Of a stretch of DNA of 64,000 nucleotides, positions 43,976 to 56,913 are shown one piece after another (position 1 is the first letter of the stretch; every line of letters starts with the position of its first letter). Source of the DNA: Ligustrum vulgare. Taxonomy: Eukaryota > Streptophyta > Magnoliopsida > Lamiales > Oleaceae. A program made the position numbers and the translations under genes. The notes below the pieces were generated by a model. That model was given only the letters and a program-made list of their open reading frames with translations. It had not been told where the DNA came from and made no database searches. The stretch is taken from NCBI GenBank assembly GCA_963555705.1, contig OY743169.1, forward strand, positions 8,866,014 through 8,930,013, in the 5' to 3' direction.

Positions 43976-44830
43976 ATATATTTAATTGTTGTAATTCTTC
44001 AACGGCTAATTTATCTTGTAAATTTATGTTTTTATATGTTTGCCATAAAAATGCATTTATCCAATTTAGTTGCATATTAAGAAATCCATCGGATTCTCCC
44101 CATGAGCTTAATGGTTGAAACATAGTTGTATTGGCTCCTTTTATTTGGTAAGATCCTATTGGTAGATTAATATTTTCTATTATTTGTTTTTCAAATTTTA
44201 TTTCTGGAAATTATGTCATTAATTTTTTCCTTTGATATGCTCAACTTCTAATCTTAATTTCGTATCATATTTTACTTCTTTACATATCATTATATTATAT
44301 TTACAAAATTCTTCAATTGATCTTAACATAATTTTTCTTTGTTGTGCTCTATAACTTTTATTGTAATATTTTATTTCTCCAGTTATATCATATTTTTTCA
44401 TATTGGTTTTTTCTTTGTTATTTATAATCATAAGTATATTAGGTAATTGTTTTAGAATTGTATTAAAGTATTTTCTTTTTATTCTATTATGGAATCTAAT
44501 TTTTCATTTGTTTTCATATCTAGATATTTGATTAATAAGGGTTCTCCTCTATGATAATCCATTCCTATAATCTTTGTATAATTCTTCTAGTATATCTTTG
44601 TGGATTAAATCTAATATTTCGTTTATGATAAAATCTTCTTTTATTATATCGAAATTTATTAGATCATAAATGTATTTTCTTATATCTTTGTTTAAGTCCC
44701 TTAAGGTTCTCAATATTTCTATTTTATAATTATCGTGTAGTATTAATGTATGCATCATAAATCTTGATGTATATATTATATATTTATTTTTAATTTGTGT
44801 TATATAATATTTATCTTTTAGATCTGCCAT
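43976..44830 (-). pseudogene. Pararetroviral 5' ORF of unknown function
   Basis: An ATG at 44830 opens a Lys/Ile/Tyr-rich frame (start MADLKDKYY). It continues with breaks through open stretches 44549-44830 and 44219-44431 to a Trp-containing C-terminus (SSWGESDGF...NWINAFLW) and a stop at 43976. About 285 residues if unbroken. I recognise no domain. By position it corresponds to the first ORF of caulimovirids. Confidence 0.5.
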
Positions 44831-44833
44831 ATG

Positions 44834-44845
44834 TCTCTGATATCA
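44834..44845 (-). other. Degenerate Met-tRNA primer site of the pararetrovirus
   Basis: The minus strand reads TGATATCAGAGA, two mismatches from the usual TGGTATCAGAGC, four bases before the first viral ATG (44830). It probably marks the minus-strand DNA start and one side of the viral unit. Confidence 0.45.
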
Positions 44846-44869
44846 ATTGAGGGGGTGCTACTATGAGCG

Positions 44870-46293
44870 AACAAAAATCAAATAAAATTATATAAACAAA
44901 ATTAATGTAAAGTTCTAAGGACTAAGTTGTAATTTTTGTAAATTAATAGGCTTAGTTTTAATATGATATTTAAGGGTAAACTTGATAGTTCCTAATGTTT
45001 AAGGCTATTTTAATGAATTGATAAGAATTTTGGTTATTTTCACAAAAGGCCAATTTCATTAGGCCATTTCTAAGGTATCCCACCTCAAAGAAGAGGTGGA
45101 TACCCATGTGCCCTTGGGATTCTTGGAAAATAGTAAAATTGCTGTGTTGGTCCACATCCTATAGGATTCGTTGCGACTTGGTCTATAGTATATTTTTCTT
45201 AGGCTTAGCAGCGTAGAGTCCGCACCGCACCTTATTTTTTGGAGTTACATTGGTCAACAGGATTATGTTTTGGTGTTACATTTGTCATCAAGAAAAATTC
45301 GTTCATTTGACTGTTAAAAAATCTCTTTGACGAAAGGCTCACTAAACCCGAATTTATGGTGAATGTAAATAACTATAAGGGTGTGTTTGCCACGGAAAAT
45401 TCAAATATTTTCCACACTTCTCAATTTTCCTTATTTGATGGACCACATTTGCCTTGGAAAATGATTTCCAACCTCCTCATTTACGTGCCTATTTTTTTTC
45501 TTAAAAAATTGGAAAATATTCTTTTGAGTTTTGGCTACGAAATAATTAGACAAGTAAGGTGGAAAATAATTTGCATCACGTTTGACCAGTTTTATTATTG
45601 TTAATTGATTTATTTTTTTCAAAAAATAATAATATTATTATTATCAAATACTAATGTGTTAAAAAAATTGATTAAAATAGCAAATTTGTATTTTATTGCC
45701 ATGAAAAATAATGTCAATCAAACAATAAAACTTGAATTTTTTTTCACTTTTTCCATCTAGAAAATTAAACCAATCAAACACTTTCAATTGATATTTTCCA
45801 CGAAAATAATTTCCAAATAAATCAATTCCTTAAAAAATATATTCTTTCTACTTATTTTTCATCATCGAAATCAAACGCAATGTAAATAAAAAGAAACATG
45901 TAAACCAACAAAAATATGGTCACTTTCATAATTCAAGTTAGTGTCCCTAACCACCACGAAACGCCAACTCCCACCACCACTTACTACCAACCTATCCTGA
46001 TTAGAACGTAGTCGCAACCACACCCAAGATTTTGTCTCCGTTCGATAATTTTGTAGTAATTTATAAACTGATTTGTTAATAATTTAAAAATAAAAAATGT
46101 GGTTAAAAAGTAAAAAGAAAAGAATATATTCATAATTAAAAAGTGATTTAAAAAATTATGTGATAAATCGTTTTTCAAACGGGTCTGTCATTTACTTTCA
46201 AGATAATGTGAATTTTCTGCAAATTCACAAGTCGAAGCCAATCCCCCCATCATCTAGTGAGTCCCGTAAGTTGTTATCCAAAGCATTGCAATC
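44870..46293. other. Intergenic DNA between the pararetrovirus and the nested retrotransposons
   Basis: No gene is recognised. At 45360-45900 there are inverted gga(a)aat/attttcc motifs (tttgccacggaaaat...attttccacgaaaat) that resemble a degenerate MITE, but I cannot place ends or a target duplication. Confidence 0.5.
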
Positions 46294-46298
46294 CAATT

Positions 46299-46914
46299 TG
46301 TAGAGGACAATTGGATCAGCCCACAACTTAGCCAAAGATTCTGAATTAAGCTGATCAGCCCATTTATGAAAATTAGAGCTGAAGCCCGGATATTAAACAA
46401 GTTGGACTGAAGTATTAGAACCCAACTCTTGGATCCGAATCATTGGCCCATCTTCATTACCGACTTTTTATCTACAACCATTGGATCACTTTCAATTCAT
46501 CCCAGCTGTCCACTTACCTGATAAGGCTTGCAGATGACGCCTCATTTCTCAATTATTCCAGAAATATCTTCTCTAATCTCTCTCTGTATTCTCTCCTTCA
46601 TTTTCGTATACTTCGTGATTTCGAAGAGAGAACTCTCATATCTCGCAATTCTTTGTGGTTTTTTTACACTGATTCTGTATGTATAATCAGTGATCTCCTT
46701 AGTGGTTTGTATACAGAATAATTTCTGCAATCCTTAGTGATTTTTTGTGCGAGTTTTGAGTTTATTCTGATATTTTTAGATCAGTGTTTGAATCTGTAAA
46801 TTTTCTTATATACTTTACGATTTCTTTTAAGTAATAAAGATTTTATGAGGTTTTTGAATTTAAATCGTATTGTGTATAACTTTATGGTTGTTTATGAGCC
46901 TTCAAACCATAACG
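46299..46914 (+). repeat. 5' LTR of the copia element
   Basis: Starts tgtagaggacaattggatca. The terminal CA is mutated to CG before the primer site. Confidence 0.88.
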
Positions 46915-46915
46915 G

Positions 46916-46927
46916 TGGTATCAGAGC
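46916..46927 (+). other. Primer binding site of the copia element
   Basis: tggtatcagagc, Met-tRNA complement, one base after the 5' LTR. Confidence 0.88.
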
Positions 46928-47990
46928 CTTAGGGTTTGTGTAAAATACGTTGTTTTGACTCAGATCTTGTAGATTTAGAGTTCCTTTGGGTGGATCTGTG
47001 ATTTTTCTGGAAGTACTTTGTGGTATTTTGTAAAACGTTTTTTAAGGTTTTCAGTTCTTTGTGGTAATCTTTAAAAAAAATCGTGATTTCTTGAAGTTTT
47101 ATGAAAACTTTTTCAAAAACGTTTTTTTTCGCTAAAAATCCTTTGAATTCTTCAGATCTTGAAAAATTAAAAAAAAAAATCATTATTAACTTTGTGGTAT
47201 TTTTCTGCTTTGTGGAATTACTTTAAAACCTATTTTTAGGAATTACTTTAAAACCTATTTTTAAATAAGGTTTTCATAATTCTTGTACCTGGATCGTCTC
47301 ATTCTAAGTCTTACATTTGTTGGATCTAAGAACTCAGTATATTTTTATAAATTTACTGAATATTCTAAAAGAGATCCCACATTTCTTAGTGGCTGAACTT
47401 AGTGGATTACTGAAAAGCTTTGTGATATTAGAACTTTGTTGCTTTGAATCTGTGTGGATTTATATCTTTGTAGAACTGCAGTAGCATTAGATCTTGCAAA
47501 AAGGTGATATCTTTAATTTCTGCATTTTACTCTGCAATTTGATTTTCAATCCCTTGTTCTCTCCAGAATCTCTCCGTTGAAATCTACTCTTGGACCCCAT
47601 ACATTACCTTTGTCCAGGATTTCTTGAGAATCTGAGGGAGCTTGGGCTGACCCATAGTAGGTTGAGGGATATATTGGAAGAACAATTTTTCAGTATATAG
47701 CTCTTTGTGGTATTTTTTTTATTAGTCTGATTAATTTTATGTTGAACTGTGATCACCTTGTTTTCCTTACTGCTTATAAATTAATTTCTGATACTGTGTG
47801 TCTTCTTGATCTTTGTGGATTAATTCAGATTATTGTGTGTCTTACTTCTTGATCTTTGTGGATTACTTCTAATTAGTTGAAACCTTCTGTGATAATATCC
47901 TATTTTATTCTGTCTCTGTGATTATTCTTTGAATAAACAAGGCCTCATTTCTTGATAAATTTTCGTTAAATTCTTTTAGTCATTACTTCA
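46928..47990 (+). other. Long untranslated leader of the copia element
   Basis: About 1.06 kb with no ORF. It holds a 25-bp tandem duplication (ggaattactttaaaacctat..., about 47213-47262) and repeated cttgatctttgtggatta phrases near 47795-47870. Confidence 0.6.
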
Positions 47991-49690
47991 ATGGCTACTA
48001 TAAAAGTAGATATTGAAGTATGGAACGACAAAGGGGATTTTAATCTCTGGAGTCAGAAAATGAAAGCCTTATTACTTCAAATGAAGTGTGCTAAAGTCAT
48101 TGATCAATCTTGGACTATAAATTTAGCTCAGGATAGACAAATTGAAATGGATGAAACTGCATGGAGTACTATTTTTCTTCTTCTGTCTAATAATGTGATT
48201 AGACAAATAAGAAAAACTAAAACAGCTATGGCGCTTTGGGATAAGTTAGAAGAAGTCTATGATACTGTCTCTCTGCTTGATAAATATTTTTTTTGTGGAA
48301 ACAATATTTTTCTTTTAAGTTTGATCCATCTAAAGATGTAGATGATAATATGAATAGGTTCACTAGGATCACACAAAGCCTTCTGAATTGTGATGAGAAA
48401 TTAACTGATGAGCAAAAGGTTGTCTGTCTACTGAATGCTATGGGTGATAAGTTTAAGGACCTTAGGAATGCTCTGGAATATGGTGGGCAGAAACTGACTA
48501 CAGAAATAGTTCACACTTCACTTAAAAATAAGGAACTTGAATTCAAAAATAATCTTAAAGAAGCCTATAATGTTATAGGAACTTCAAATAAAAGGAATTC
48601 TTTCAGAAATAATAAGCTAGTGAATGATTTCAATAAAAATTGGAATGCTCCTAATAACAATAGGAACTGGAATAGTGTGAACAATAAGCCCGAAAAAGGA
48701 AATTTTCAAAATAAAGGCAATTTCAATAGGTCTAATGACAGCACCTATAGAGGTCAGAATAACCCTAGAAACCAGACCAATTTTAGAGGTTATGAAAATC
48801 CTAGAGGTCAAGACAACTTTAGGAACCAAAACAATTCTAGGGGGCAAGATAACTCTGGGGGTTTAGATAACATTAATAGACCCAGACTTTGTTTTTATTG
48901 TGGTCAACCTGGACATCACATTAAAAATTGTTTCAAAAGGAAAAATGAAGTTGGAACCAGTAATCAAACTGAAGCTGCAACACAAGATAATAATGGTATG
49001 GTATATGTTACTACTGAATCTGATAACAAGCATAAATGGATACTTGATTCTGGCTGTACTTTTCATATGTGTCCTAAATGAAATTTATTTTTTGACTTCA
49101 GTAGTGATTATAATGGTTCTGTAAAACTTGGAAACAATGTGATTTGTGAAGTAAAAGGAATTGGTAACATTCAGTTGAAACTTGAAAATAATAGAACTCT
49201 TGTCTTAAATCAAACTAGATATGTACCTGATTTGAAAAGAAACATGATTTCACTTGGTGTACTTGATTCTGAATCCTATGAAATTAGATTACATAAAGGT
49301 TATTTAACCATTTTTAAAGGTAATCTTTTACTTTTCTGTACTCCCAAAACAAATGGAATTTATGTGTTAAATTCTTACCCAATATGTGCTAAGTCTTTTA
49401 ATGCTGTTTCAGAAAATGATAAAACTGTACTGTGGCATAAAAGACTTAGACACTTAGGTGAAAAATGTTTAAAATTTCTTGAAAAGAAGGGTGTCTTTGG
49501 TAAAGATGTCCTACAAAAACTTGATTTTTGTGAAAAATGTGTCTTGGAAAAACAGAAAAGAAACTCTTTTGGAAAATGGATTCTTAAATCAAATGATATT
49601 CTTGAATATTTACATGCTGACTTGTGGGGTCCAGCCCCAGTTAATTCCATTTCAGGTTTTAGATACTTCCTACTTATAGTTGATGACTAT
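47991..49690 (+). pseudogene. Ty1/copia gag, protease and N-terminal integrase
   Basis: Gag starts ATGGCTACTATAAAAG (MATIKVDIEVW, then the copia helices). A frameshift near 48285-48295 shifts the frame, after which gag continues with Asn/Gly/Arg-rich repeats and a zinc knuckle, CFYCGQPGHHIKNC (near 48890-48933). The protease motif LDSGCTFHM is at about 49040-49070, followed by a stop at 49079. After the break the pre-integrase H-H-C-C region (HKRLRHLG...CEKCVLEKQ) and the integrase start (HADLWGPAP, IVDDY) run to the Athila insertion point at 49690. Confidence 0.87.
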
Positions 49691-51330
49691 TGTTGAGTGC
49701 ATTTTACATGCACATTTCATATATTTTTTGTTGCACTTTTTGAGTAATTTGGACAAATATTTATTTAATTGTGCATATTTTGTGGTTAAATAGGTTCAAC
49801 AATCAACTTCATGGAGAAAGCAAGAGAAAGGAGCTAAATGAATGAATAGTTGAAGGAATTGAGAAGAAAAGAGTCAAATCCTTCAAAGAGTCAAAGTTTG
49901 GGGACCGAATTGTCACTTCCGAAAAGTGGTGGATCGCATGTACAATTGATCAAAGGACTAAATTACAAGTTTCCAAAGTTGACGGACTCAAAGGCACCTT
50001 TGAAAGGGATCAACTGAAAGAGATCAGAAACTTTGGGGATCAAGTTGGTCTACACTGAAAGTTGGAGGACCCAATTGTTGATCATTGAAAGACGGAGCCA
50101 CCAGATTAACCACGCGATCGCGTGGCTCTTACAAGTAGCGTTCGCGAGATAGGCCAAAAATCCAACCCGAGAGTTTCAATGTCAACCACGCGATCGCGAG
50201 TCATTCAACCACGCGATCGCGTGGTCATAAAATGGAGCAATAATCTGGGCCGACCCGGTTCGGCCCAAAAGCTGTAATACGCGGATCTACGCGATTTGGG
50301 GGGGTATTTTGAAGGATTTTGGTCACTTTTGAACCATTTTTTTCCTTTTGGCAAGTCAAGAAACTCTAGGCTCTCTCTTCCTCTATTTTTATCTCATTTT
50401 CCTCTTGTAATTTCTCTTGATTTTGTATAGTATAGTTGATGAATATTGATTAAGGGGAGAAATACCAACATTATTGTGGAAGAATAGTGATATTTTGAAG
50501 CAAGAATCATTGGTGAAGGGAAGTGTTTTTGCTTAATCTTCATATTTCTCTATTTATTTTATTTCATAGTTGAAATGATGTATTTAATTATTGAATTTTA
50601 TTGTTATTTCACTATGGACTAAACTATTTTGTGTTGGGATGTTGATGAAGCTTGACCTAGCTTAGTTGATTTTAATGCTTGTATTAAGAATTTAAGCTTT
50701 TTATTAACTTGTGCATTTATTGTTCTATTTGTTGACTAGCATTTATTGTGGCCACATTTATGCTTAGGTTTCATGAGATGTGCAATTATTGAGAAATTGT
50801 TGTGTATTCTAGATCAATACAATATTTTCTCTAGGTTCTTGTTTAGGATAGAGATATACCTAAAACCCTAGATGACCCATTGAGCTATTTTCACTTAGGT
50901 TTAATGCAATTGGTGTATTTTTAATCGACATAGAGATATAGTAGGTTAATGCCACTAATTAGGGTTGATTTCACTCGAGAGAGGGAATTGGCTAAGCTTG
51001 GAAAATAGGGTCTAACATGATTAATGAATTGCATTTCTATTTGCTTGTTGTGAATTCAATTAGGTAATGGTCAAGTGGAATCAAGAATCCCAACACTCCT
51101 TTATCATCTTTTCATCACCATTTTTCTAGTCATTTATTTACAATTGCAACTTTAATTCTAGTACGAGAACATTCCCAAACAAATCTTTATTGTGTGTATT
51201 TCTTGTTAAAATTAATTATACTAGAGTGTAGGTGAAATAGACAATCCTTGTGGGATTGATAAACCGAACTCAATTAGTCCACCATCACTTGTATGCGACT
51301 CGTGCACTTGCGGTGTGTTTCTAGCGAACA
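49691..51330 (+). repeat. 5' LTR of the Athila element
   Basis: 1640 bp, TG...CA. It carries two perfect palindromes, CCACGCGATCGCGTGG (50110-50125 and 50209-50224), and one partial copy (50186-50200). Confidence 0.92.
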
Positions 51331-51336
51331 AGTTTT

Positions 51337-51354
51337 TGGCGCCGTTTTCGGGGA
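51337..51354 (+). other. Primer binding site of the Athila element
   Basis: tggcgccgttttcgggga lies 6 bp after the 5' LTR. Athila elements typically have tggcgccgttgccgggga here, so two bases differ. Confidence 0.8.
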
Positions 51355-51494
51355 TTGTTTCTATTTAAATTACATTTTAGTGATATTAGTTTTAGCTATT
51401 GGTTACTTTTAATTCTTGTACAATTTTTCTTTTGTTTTGTTTTGTATAAGAAATCTTCTAATTTTCTTGTGTTGTTCTAGGTTGTTAATTGTGC

Positions 51495-53864
51495 ATGCGT
51501 CGAAGTAGGAGTCTTGATCTAGTTTAAATAGATCCGGATATCGAGGGGACTTTTCGACGCAGGCTAAGAGAACAACGGGAAGCTAAGAGACAACTTCTTA
51601 CTGAGATGGAGGGAGAAAGAGTTAACATCGAGCTTAATGCTCCACCCGCAATTCCTCCAAGGGGTGGAATCCCACCGGGTTTTGTTCCTCAAGCGGCTAG
51701 AGCTCAAGAGCCCGTTGTTAATGAAGAAGACATGCTTTTTGGAGATTTCATGAACCCTCCTATTGTCGAGAATCAATCAAGCATCGTCTATCCCTCCTAC
51801 AATCATCCAAATTTTCAATTTTGACCGGATGTCATCAATTTATTCTCCAACACCATCTCATTCTATGGGAGGACCGATGAAAACCCACATGCCCATGTGA
51901 TACGGTTCCTAGAGATTTGTAACAACTTCAACTATGAGGGTGTGAATGTGGAGGCAATCCGGATGAGGTTATTTGTACATACGTTGAAAGATAAAGCAAG
52001 AGAATGGCTTGACACTTTGCCTTCGGGGAGCATCACGACTTGGGTGGAGTTTGTCCAAAGGTTCACTACAAAATTTTTCCCACCATCTAGAGTTGCTAAA
52101 CTCAAGCATGGTATTACTACATTTCAACAATTCGAGATGGAGAGCTTTCATGAAGCTTGGGAGAGATTCAAAGATATGCTTAGGAAGTGCCCAAATCATG
52201 GGATTACATTGGGGCAACAATTCAACCACCTCTATGCCGGGTTAACTCCTCATTGCCGTTCAAATGTGGATTCATCCTCTAATGGGTCCATCAAGACAAA
52301 GAGCATTCGGGAGGCTTATGATTTGTTTGAGATCATGAGTGAACAAAGTGCAATGTGGCCGGATAGAAGTGCACCAAGGAGTTCTAGTGGTGCACGAGGG
52401 GGTGATGATTATGCACTTGTCTTGTCAAAAATTGATTCCTTAGCCAAGAAAGTGGAAGGGTTATCTACTTCAACCTCTCGGCCCGTCAACATGGTTCAAG
52501 TCCCTCCGGTATGTGATATATGTGGGGCTAATCATCAAAGTTCTATGTGTCCATTGGTGGCAAGTGGTTCTTCATCTACCGAGCAAGTTGCTTATGCTCA
52601 AAATTTCCAACGCCAAGGGTTCAATCCATATGCTTCCACATACAATCCCGGTTGGAGAAATCATCATAATCTATCTTATGGCAACAATCACAATGTGTTG
52701 AATCCAAAGCCATAAGAGAAGAAAGAGGGATGGGAAGAGGCTATCACCAAGCTAGCAAACCATCAATTGCAATATCAAGAACGCAATGATGCCTCTTTGA
52801 AAAATTTGGAGAAGCAAGTGGGCCAAATAGCTAAACTTATCTCGGAAAGGCAACAAGGAGCTTTGCCTAGTAACACTGAGACAAATCCTAGGGAGAATGT
52901 TCAAGCTATTACAACAAGGAGTGGGGTGCAATTGCCCGAGATCACGGCCCCACAACCAACAACTCAATCGAACAAGGCTCCCATTGAAGAAAATGAGCCT
53001 ATTCTAACATCCGAAAAAACCGTTGAAGTGCCAAAGGAAAGTGAGCCGGAAGCATCCACATCAAAAGCCCCAACACCGATCAAGGCTTATGTGCCTCCTA
53101 TTCCCTTTCCTCAAAGGTTGCAAAAGCAAAAGCTCGACAGTCAATTTGGCAAATTTTTGGAAGTGTTCAAGAAGCTACACATCAACATACCTTTCGCCGA
53201 TGCATTAGCTCAAATGCCAAGCTATGCCAAGTTCATGAAGGATATTCTATCCAACAAAAGAAGGCTTGAAGAACATGAGACAGTGATGCTAACTGAGGAA
53301 TGTAGTGCCATCATTCAAAACAAGCTTCCTCCAAAAATTAAAGATCCAGGGATTTTTACTATTCTATGCACTATTGGTGATGTTAATTTTAGTAAAGCTT
53401 TATGTGATCTTGGTGCTAGCATTAATTTGATGACTTTGTCTATTTTCAGGAAATTGGAATTGGGGGAAGCTAAAGCAACCACCGTGTCTCTACAATTGGC
53501 GGATAGGTCTATCAAATATCCTCGGGGAATCATTGAGGATGTTCTTGTGAGGGTAGATAAATTCATCTTCCCGGCGGATTTCATTATTCTAGACATGGAG
53601 GAAGATCATGACATTCCGATCATATTGGGAAGGCTATTTCTAGCAACCGGGAGAGCTCTTATTGATGTGCAAGAGGGGCAATTGATTTTGAGGGTGCAAG
53701 ATGAGCAAGTCACCTTCAATGTGTTGAAGGCCATCAAATATCCCGCGGAGTCAAACTCATGCTTTCGGGTGGATGTAATTGATCATCTAGTGGTAAACTT
53801 CTTCAACCGTGGGATTTCTAAGGATCCATTAGAGTCGTGCATCGCCCAACTCTTTGACTATTGA
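51495..53864 (+). pseudogene. Athila gag and aspartic protease, interrupted
   Basis: The frame starts at ATG 51495 and carries in-frame stops at about 51525, 51822 and 52713, ending with a TGA at 53862. The capsid core (YGRTDENPHAHVIRFLEIC, AREWLDTLP, FVQRFTTKFFP) is at about 51860-52270 and a CDICGANHQSSMC zinc motif near 52513-52551. A Pro/Glu-rich linker follows, with the Athila phrase AITTRSGVQLP, and then an aspartic protease with the altered site CDLGAS (53405-53422) and IILGRLFLATG. DLGAS in place of DTGAS or DSGAS is usual for this lineage. Confidence 0.88.
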
Positions 53865-56800
53865 GGATGATGATCATGAAGTTGAACAAATGACTCATTA
53901 CTTGGAGGCATCACCACAATATCAACACAAGAGGGCCCCCTACTTTGAGGAGTTGAAAAAGAGTTCTTCACCACCCCAACCATCTCTCGAGAAGGCACCT
54001 ACCCTCGAGCAAAAGTCTCTTCCTTCTCATTTGAGGTATGCTTACTTGGGGGAATCTTCTACCCTTCTGGTCATTATTTCTAATTTATTGAATGAGGTGG
54101 AGGAAGACAAATTGCTTCGGGTATTGAGGGAGCACAAGGAGGCTATTGGATGGACAATCTCGGATATTCGAGGTATTTGCCCTTCGTTATGCATGCATAA
54201 AATCCTTATGGAGGATGATTTCAAACCTTCGGTGGAGCATCAACGTCGGTTAAATCTCAACATGAAAGAAGTGGTAAGAGCCGAAGTGGTAAAGTGGCTC
54301 GATGCGGGTATTATCTATCCAATCTCGGATAGTGCATGGGTGAGCCTGGTGCAGGTAGTGCCAAAGAAAGGAGGTGTTACCGTGGTGGAAAATGAAAATA
54401 ATGAGCTTATTCCAACGAGGCCAGTGACGGGGTGGAGAGTTTGCATTAATTATCGCAAGCTCAACAATGCTACTAGGAAGGATCATTTTCCCCTTCCATT
54501 CATCGATCAAATGCTTGAGCGATTGACAGGTCACTCTCATTATTGCTTCCTAGATGGGTATTCAGGCTATAACCAAATTCTTATAGCCCCAGAGGATCAA
54601 GAAAAGACAACATTCACATGCCCATATGGAACTTTTGCATATAGGAGGATGCCCTTCGGTCTTTGCAATGCCCCCGCCACTTTCCAATGGTGCATGATGG
54701 CTATTTTCTCCGACATGGTGGAGAAATTTATTGAGGTATTCATAGATGACTTCTCAGTTTTTGGTACTTCATTTGATGATTGTTTGAATAATTTCAGAAT
54801 TGTGTTAAAAAGATGTGAGGATACCAATTTGGTTTTGAATTGGGAAAAATGTCATTTCATGGTTCGTGAGGGGATAGTTCTTGGGCACCGAATTTCAAGT
54901 GAGGGGGTTGAGGTTGATAAGGCAAAAACTCAAGTTATCGACAAATTACCTCCCCCAACCTCGGTGAAGGGCATAAGAAGCTTCTTGGGGCATGCGGGAT
55001 TTTACAGGAGGTTTATCAAAGATTTCTCAAAAATCACGAAGCCATTGTGTTCATTACTGGAGAAGAGTGCAACATTTGATTTCTCTAAAGAGTGTCTTCA
55101 AGCTTTTAACACTCTTAAAGAGAAACTTATCACTGCACCTATTATTATGGATCCAAATTGGAGTTTACCTTTTGAGCTCATGTGTGATGCAAGTGATTAT
55201 GCCGTGGGGGCGGTGTTAGGGCAAAGGAAGGACAAAATCTTGCATGTCATCTACTATGCTAGTAGAACTTTGACCGATGCTCAATTGAATTATGCTACTA
55301 CTGAAAAGGAAATGCTAGCGGTGGTTTTTGCCTTTGATAAGTTTCGGTCATATCTTATTGGCTCCAAGGTGATTGTGTATACCGACCACTCGGCCCTGAA
55401 GTATTTGTTGGCAAAGAAGGATGTCAAGTCGCGGTTAATTAGATGGGTTCTTCTCCTCCAAGAGTTTGATTTGGAGATTCATGATAAGAAGGGGACGGAG
55501 AATCTTGTAGCTGATCACTTATCTAGACTTGAGCAAACCGAGGAAATTTTGGATGAAGAGATAAGTGAGGTATTTCCAGATGAGCAAAATTTCCAAATCA
55601 TGGATCTTCTACAAGCTGCTAGTGTGCCATGGTATGTGGATCATGTGAATTTTCTTGTAAGTGGCATCACTCCCCCGGACCGCTCTTATCAACAACGGAA
55701 GAAGTTCTTTGCGGATATCAAGCACTATTTTTGGGATGACCCGTTGTTGTTCAAAAGGGGTCCGGATCAAATCATGAGAAGGTGTGTGCCCGAGGAGGAG
55801 ATGGAGAAGATTCTTGAACAATGTCACTCATCGCCTTATGGAGGCCATTTTGGTGCTGTGAAAACTGCATCAAAGGTTCTTCAGTCGGGATTTTATTGGC
55901 CCACTTTGTTCAAGGATGCTCACACACTGGTGTCCAAATGTGATCGATGCCAACGCTTGGGTAATATCTCTAACCGAAATGAAATGCCCTTAAATTCTAT
56001 TTTAGAAGTGGAGATATTCGATGTTTGGGGTATTGATTTCATGGGACCTTTTCCATCGTCCTTCTCTAATCAATACATTTTAGTTGCGGTAGACTATGTG
56101 TCCAAGTGGGTAGAAGCGGTGGCACTCCCCACAAATGATGCTCGAGTGGTGGTGAATTTTTTAAAGAAAAATATTTTTACTCGTTATGGTACCCCTCGAG
56201 CTATCATTAGTGATGGAGGAAAACACTTTTGTAACCGCCTCTTCGACTCACTTTTGACCAAGTATGGAGTCAAACATCGAATATCCACTCCTTATCATCC
56301 GCAAACAAGTGGGCAGGTTGAGATTTCAAATAGAGAATTGAAAAAGACCCTTGAAGTGACGGTGAATGCCTCGAGGAAAGATTGGTCCAAGAAATTGGAT
56401 GATGCATTATGAGCATACCGCACCGCTTTCAAGACCCCCATTGACATGTCTCCATCTCGACTCTTATTTGGTAAAGCATGTCTTCTCCCTGTTGAGCTTG
56501 AGCACCGAGCATATTGGGCAACAAAAGTCTTAAATTTTGATATGGAGTTGGCCGGTGAGAAAAGATTACTCCAACTCAATGAGCTTGATGAATTCCGCCT
56601 TGAATCATATGAAAATGCTCGGATTTACAAAGAAAAGACAAAGAGGTGGCATGACAAGAACATTTTGAAGCGGGACTTCCAAGTTGGGCAACAAGTACTT
56701 CTCTATAACTCAAGACTTCGATTGTTTCCTGGTAAACTCCACTCTAGATGGTCGGGACCTTTCACTATTGCTCAAATCTTCCCACATGGAGTGGTCGAAC

Positions 56801-56913
56801 TTTATCATGGAAGTAAAGGGAACTTCAAAGTAAATGGGCAACGCTTGAAGCCATACTTGGGGGGTAATTATGAAAAGGAGAAGTCATCCATCCCGCTTGC
56901 AAAACCGGAATAA
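53854..56913 (+). pseudogene. Athila polymerase: RT, RNase H, integrase
   Basis: A frame shifted by +1 from gag runs for about 1020 residues with a single stop (56410-56412, TGA, probably from CGA in the AYRTAFKTP segment). RT shows [38 protein letters not shown] and the catalytic FIDDFSVFG. RNase H shows [23 protein letters not shown] and TDHSALKYL. Integrase has the H-H-C-C zinc region (HFGAVKTA...CDRCQRLG), then the DDE core as [19 protein letters not shown] and [10 protein letters not shown]. The C-terminal part includes [15 protein letters not shown]. The frame is complete enough to have been active recently. Confidence 0.92.

Larger units (their letters stand above)
35296..44845 (-). 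mobile_element. Endogenous pararetrovirus (Caulimoviridae), near-complete, decayed
   Basis: About 9.5 kb on the minus strand with the gene order: unknown ORF, two coiled-coil ORFs, coat protein, movement protein, aspartic protease motifs, RT, RNase H, transactivator-like ORF, promoter/leader, and further small ORFs. The coat-then-movement order and a separate 3' transactivator-like ORF resemble cavemoviruses and solendoviruses more than badnaviruses or petuviruses. No integrase and no LTRs are present, which separates it from LTR retrotransposons. The long frames are preserved but cut by stop codons, so it cannot express full proteins. The extra small ORFs and total length do not fit any genus I know well. 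Confidence 0.82.

Noticed and set aside
35296..44845. LTR retrotransposon
   Set aside because: RT/RNase H are present but no integrase and no LTRs; movement-protein and coat-protein features with a promoter and leader indicate a pararetrovirus.
45360..45900. MITE in the intergenic region
   Set aside because: Inverted ggaaaat motifs are visible, but no matching ends or target duplication could be set.
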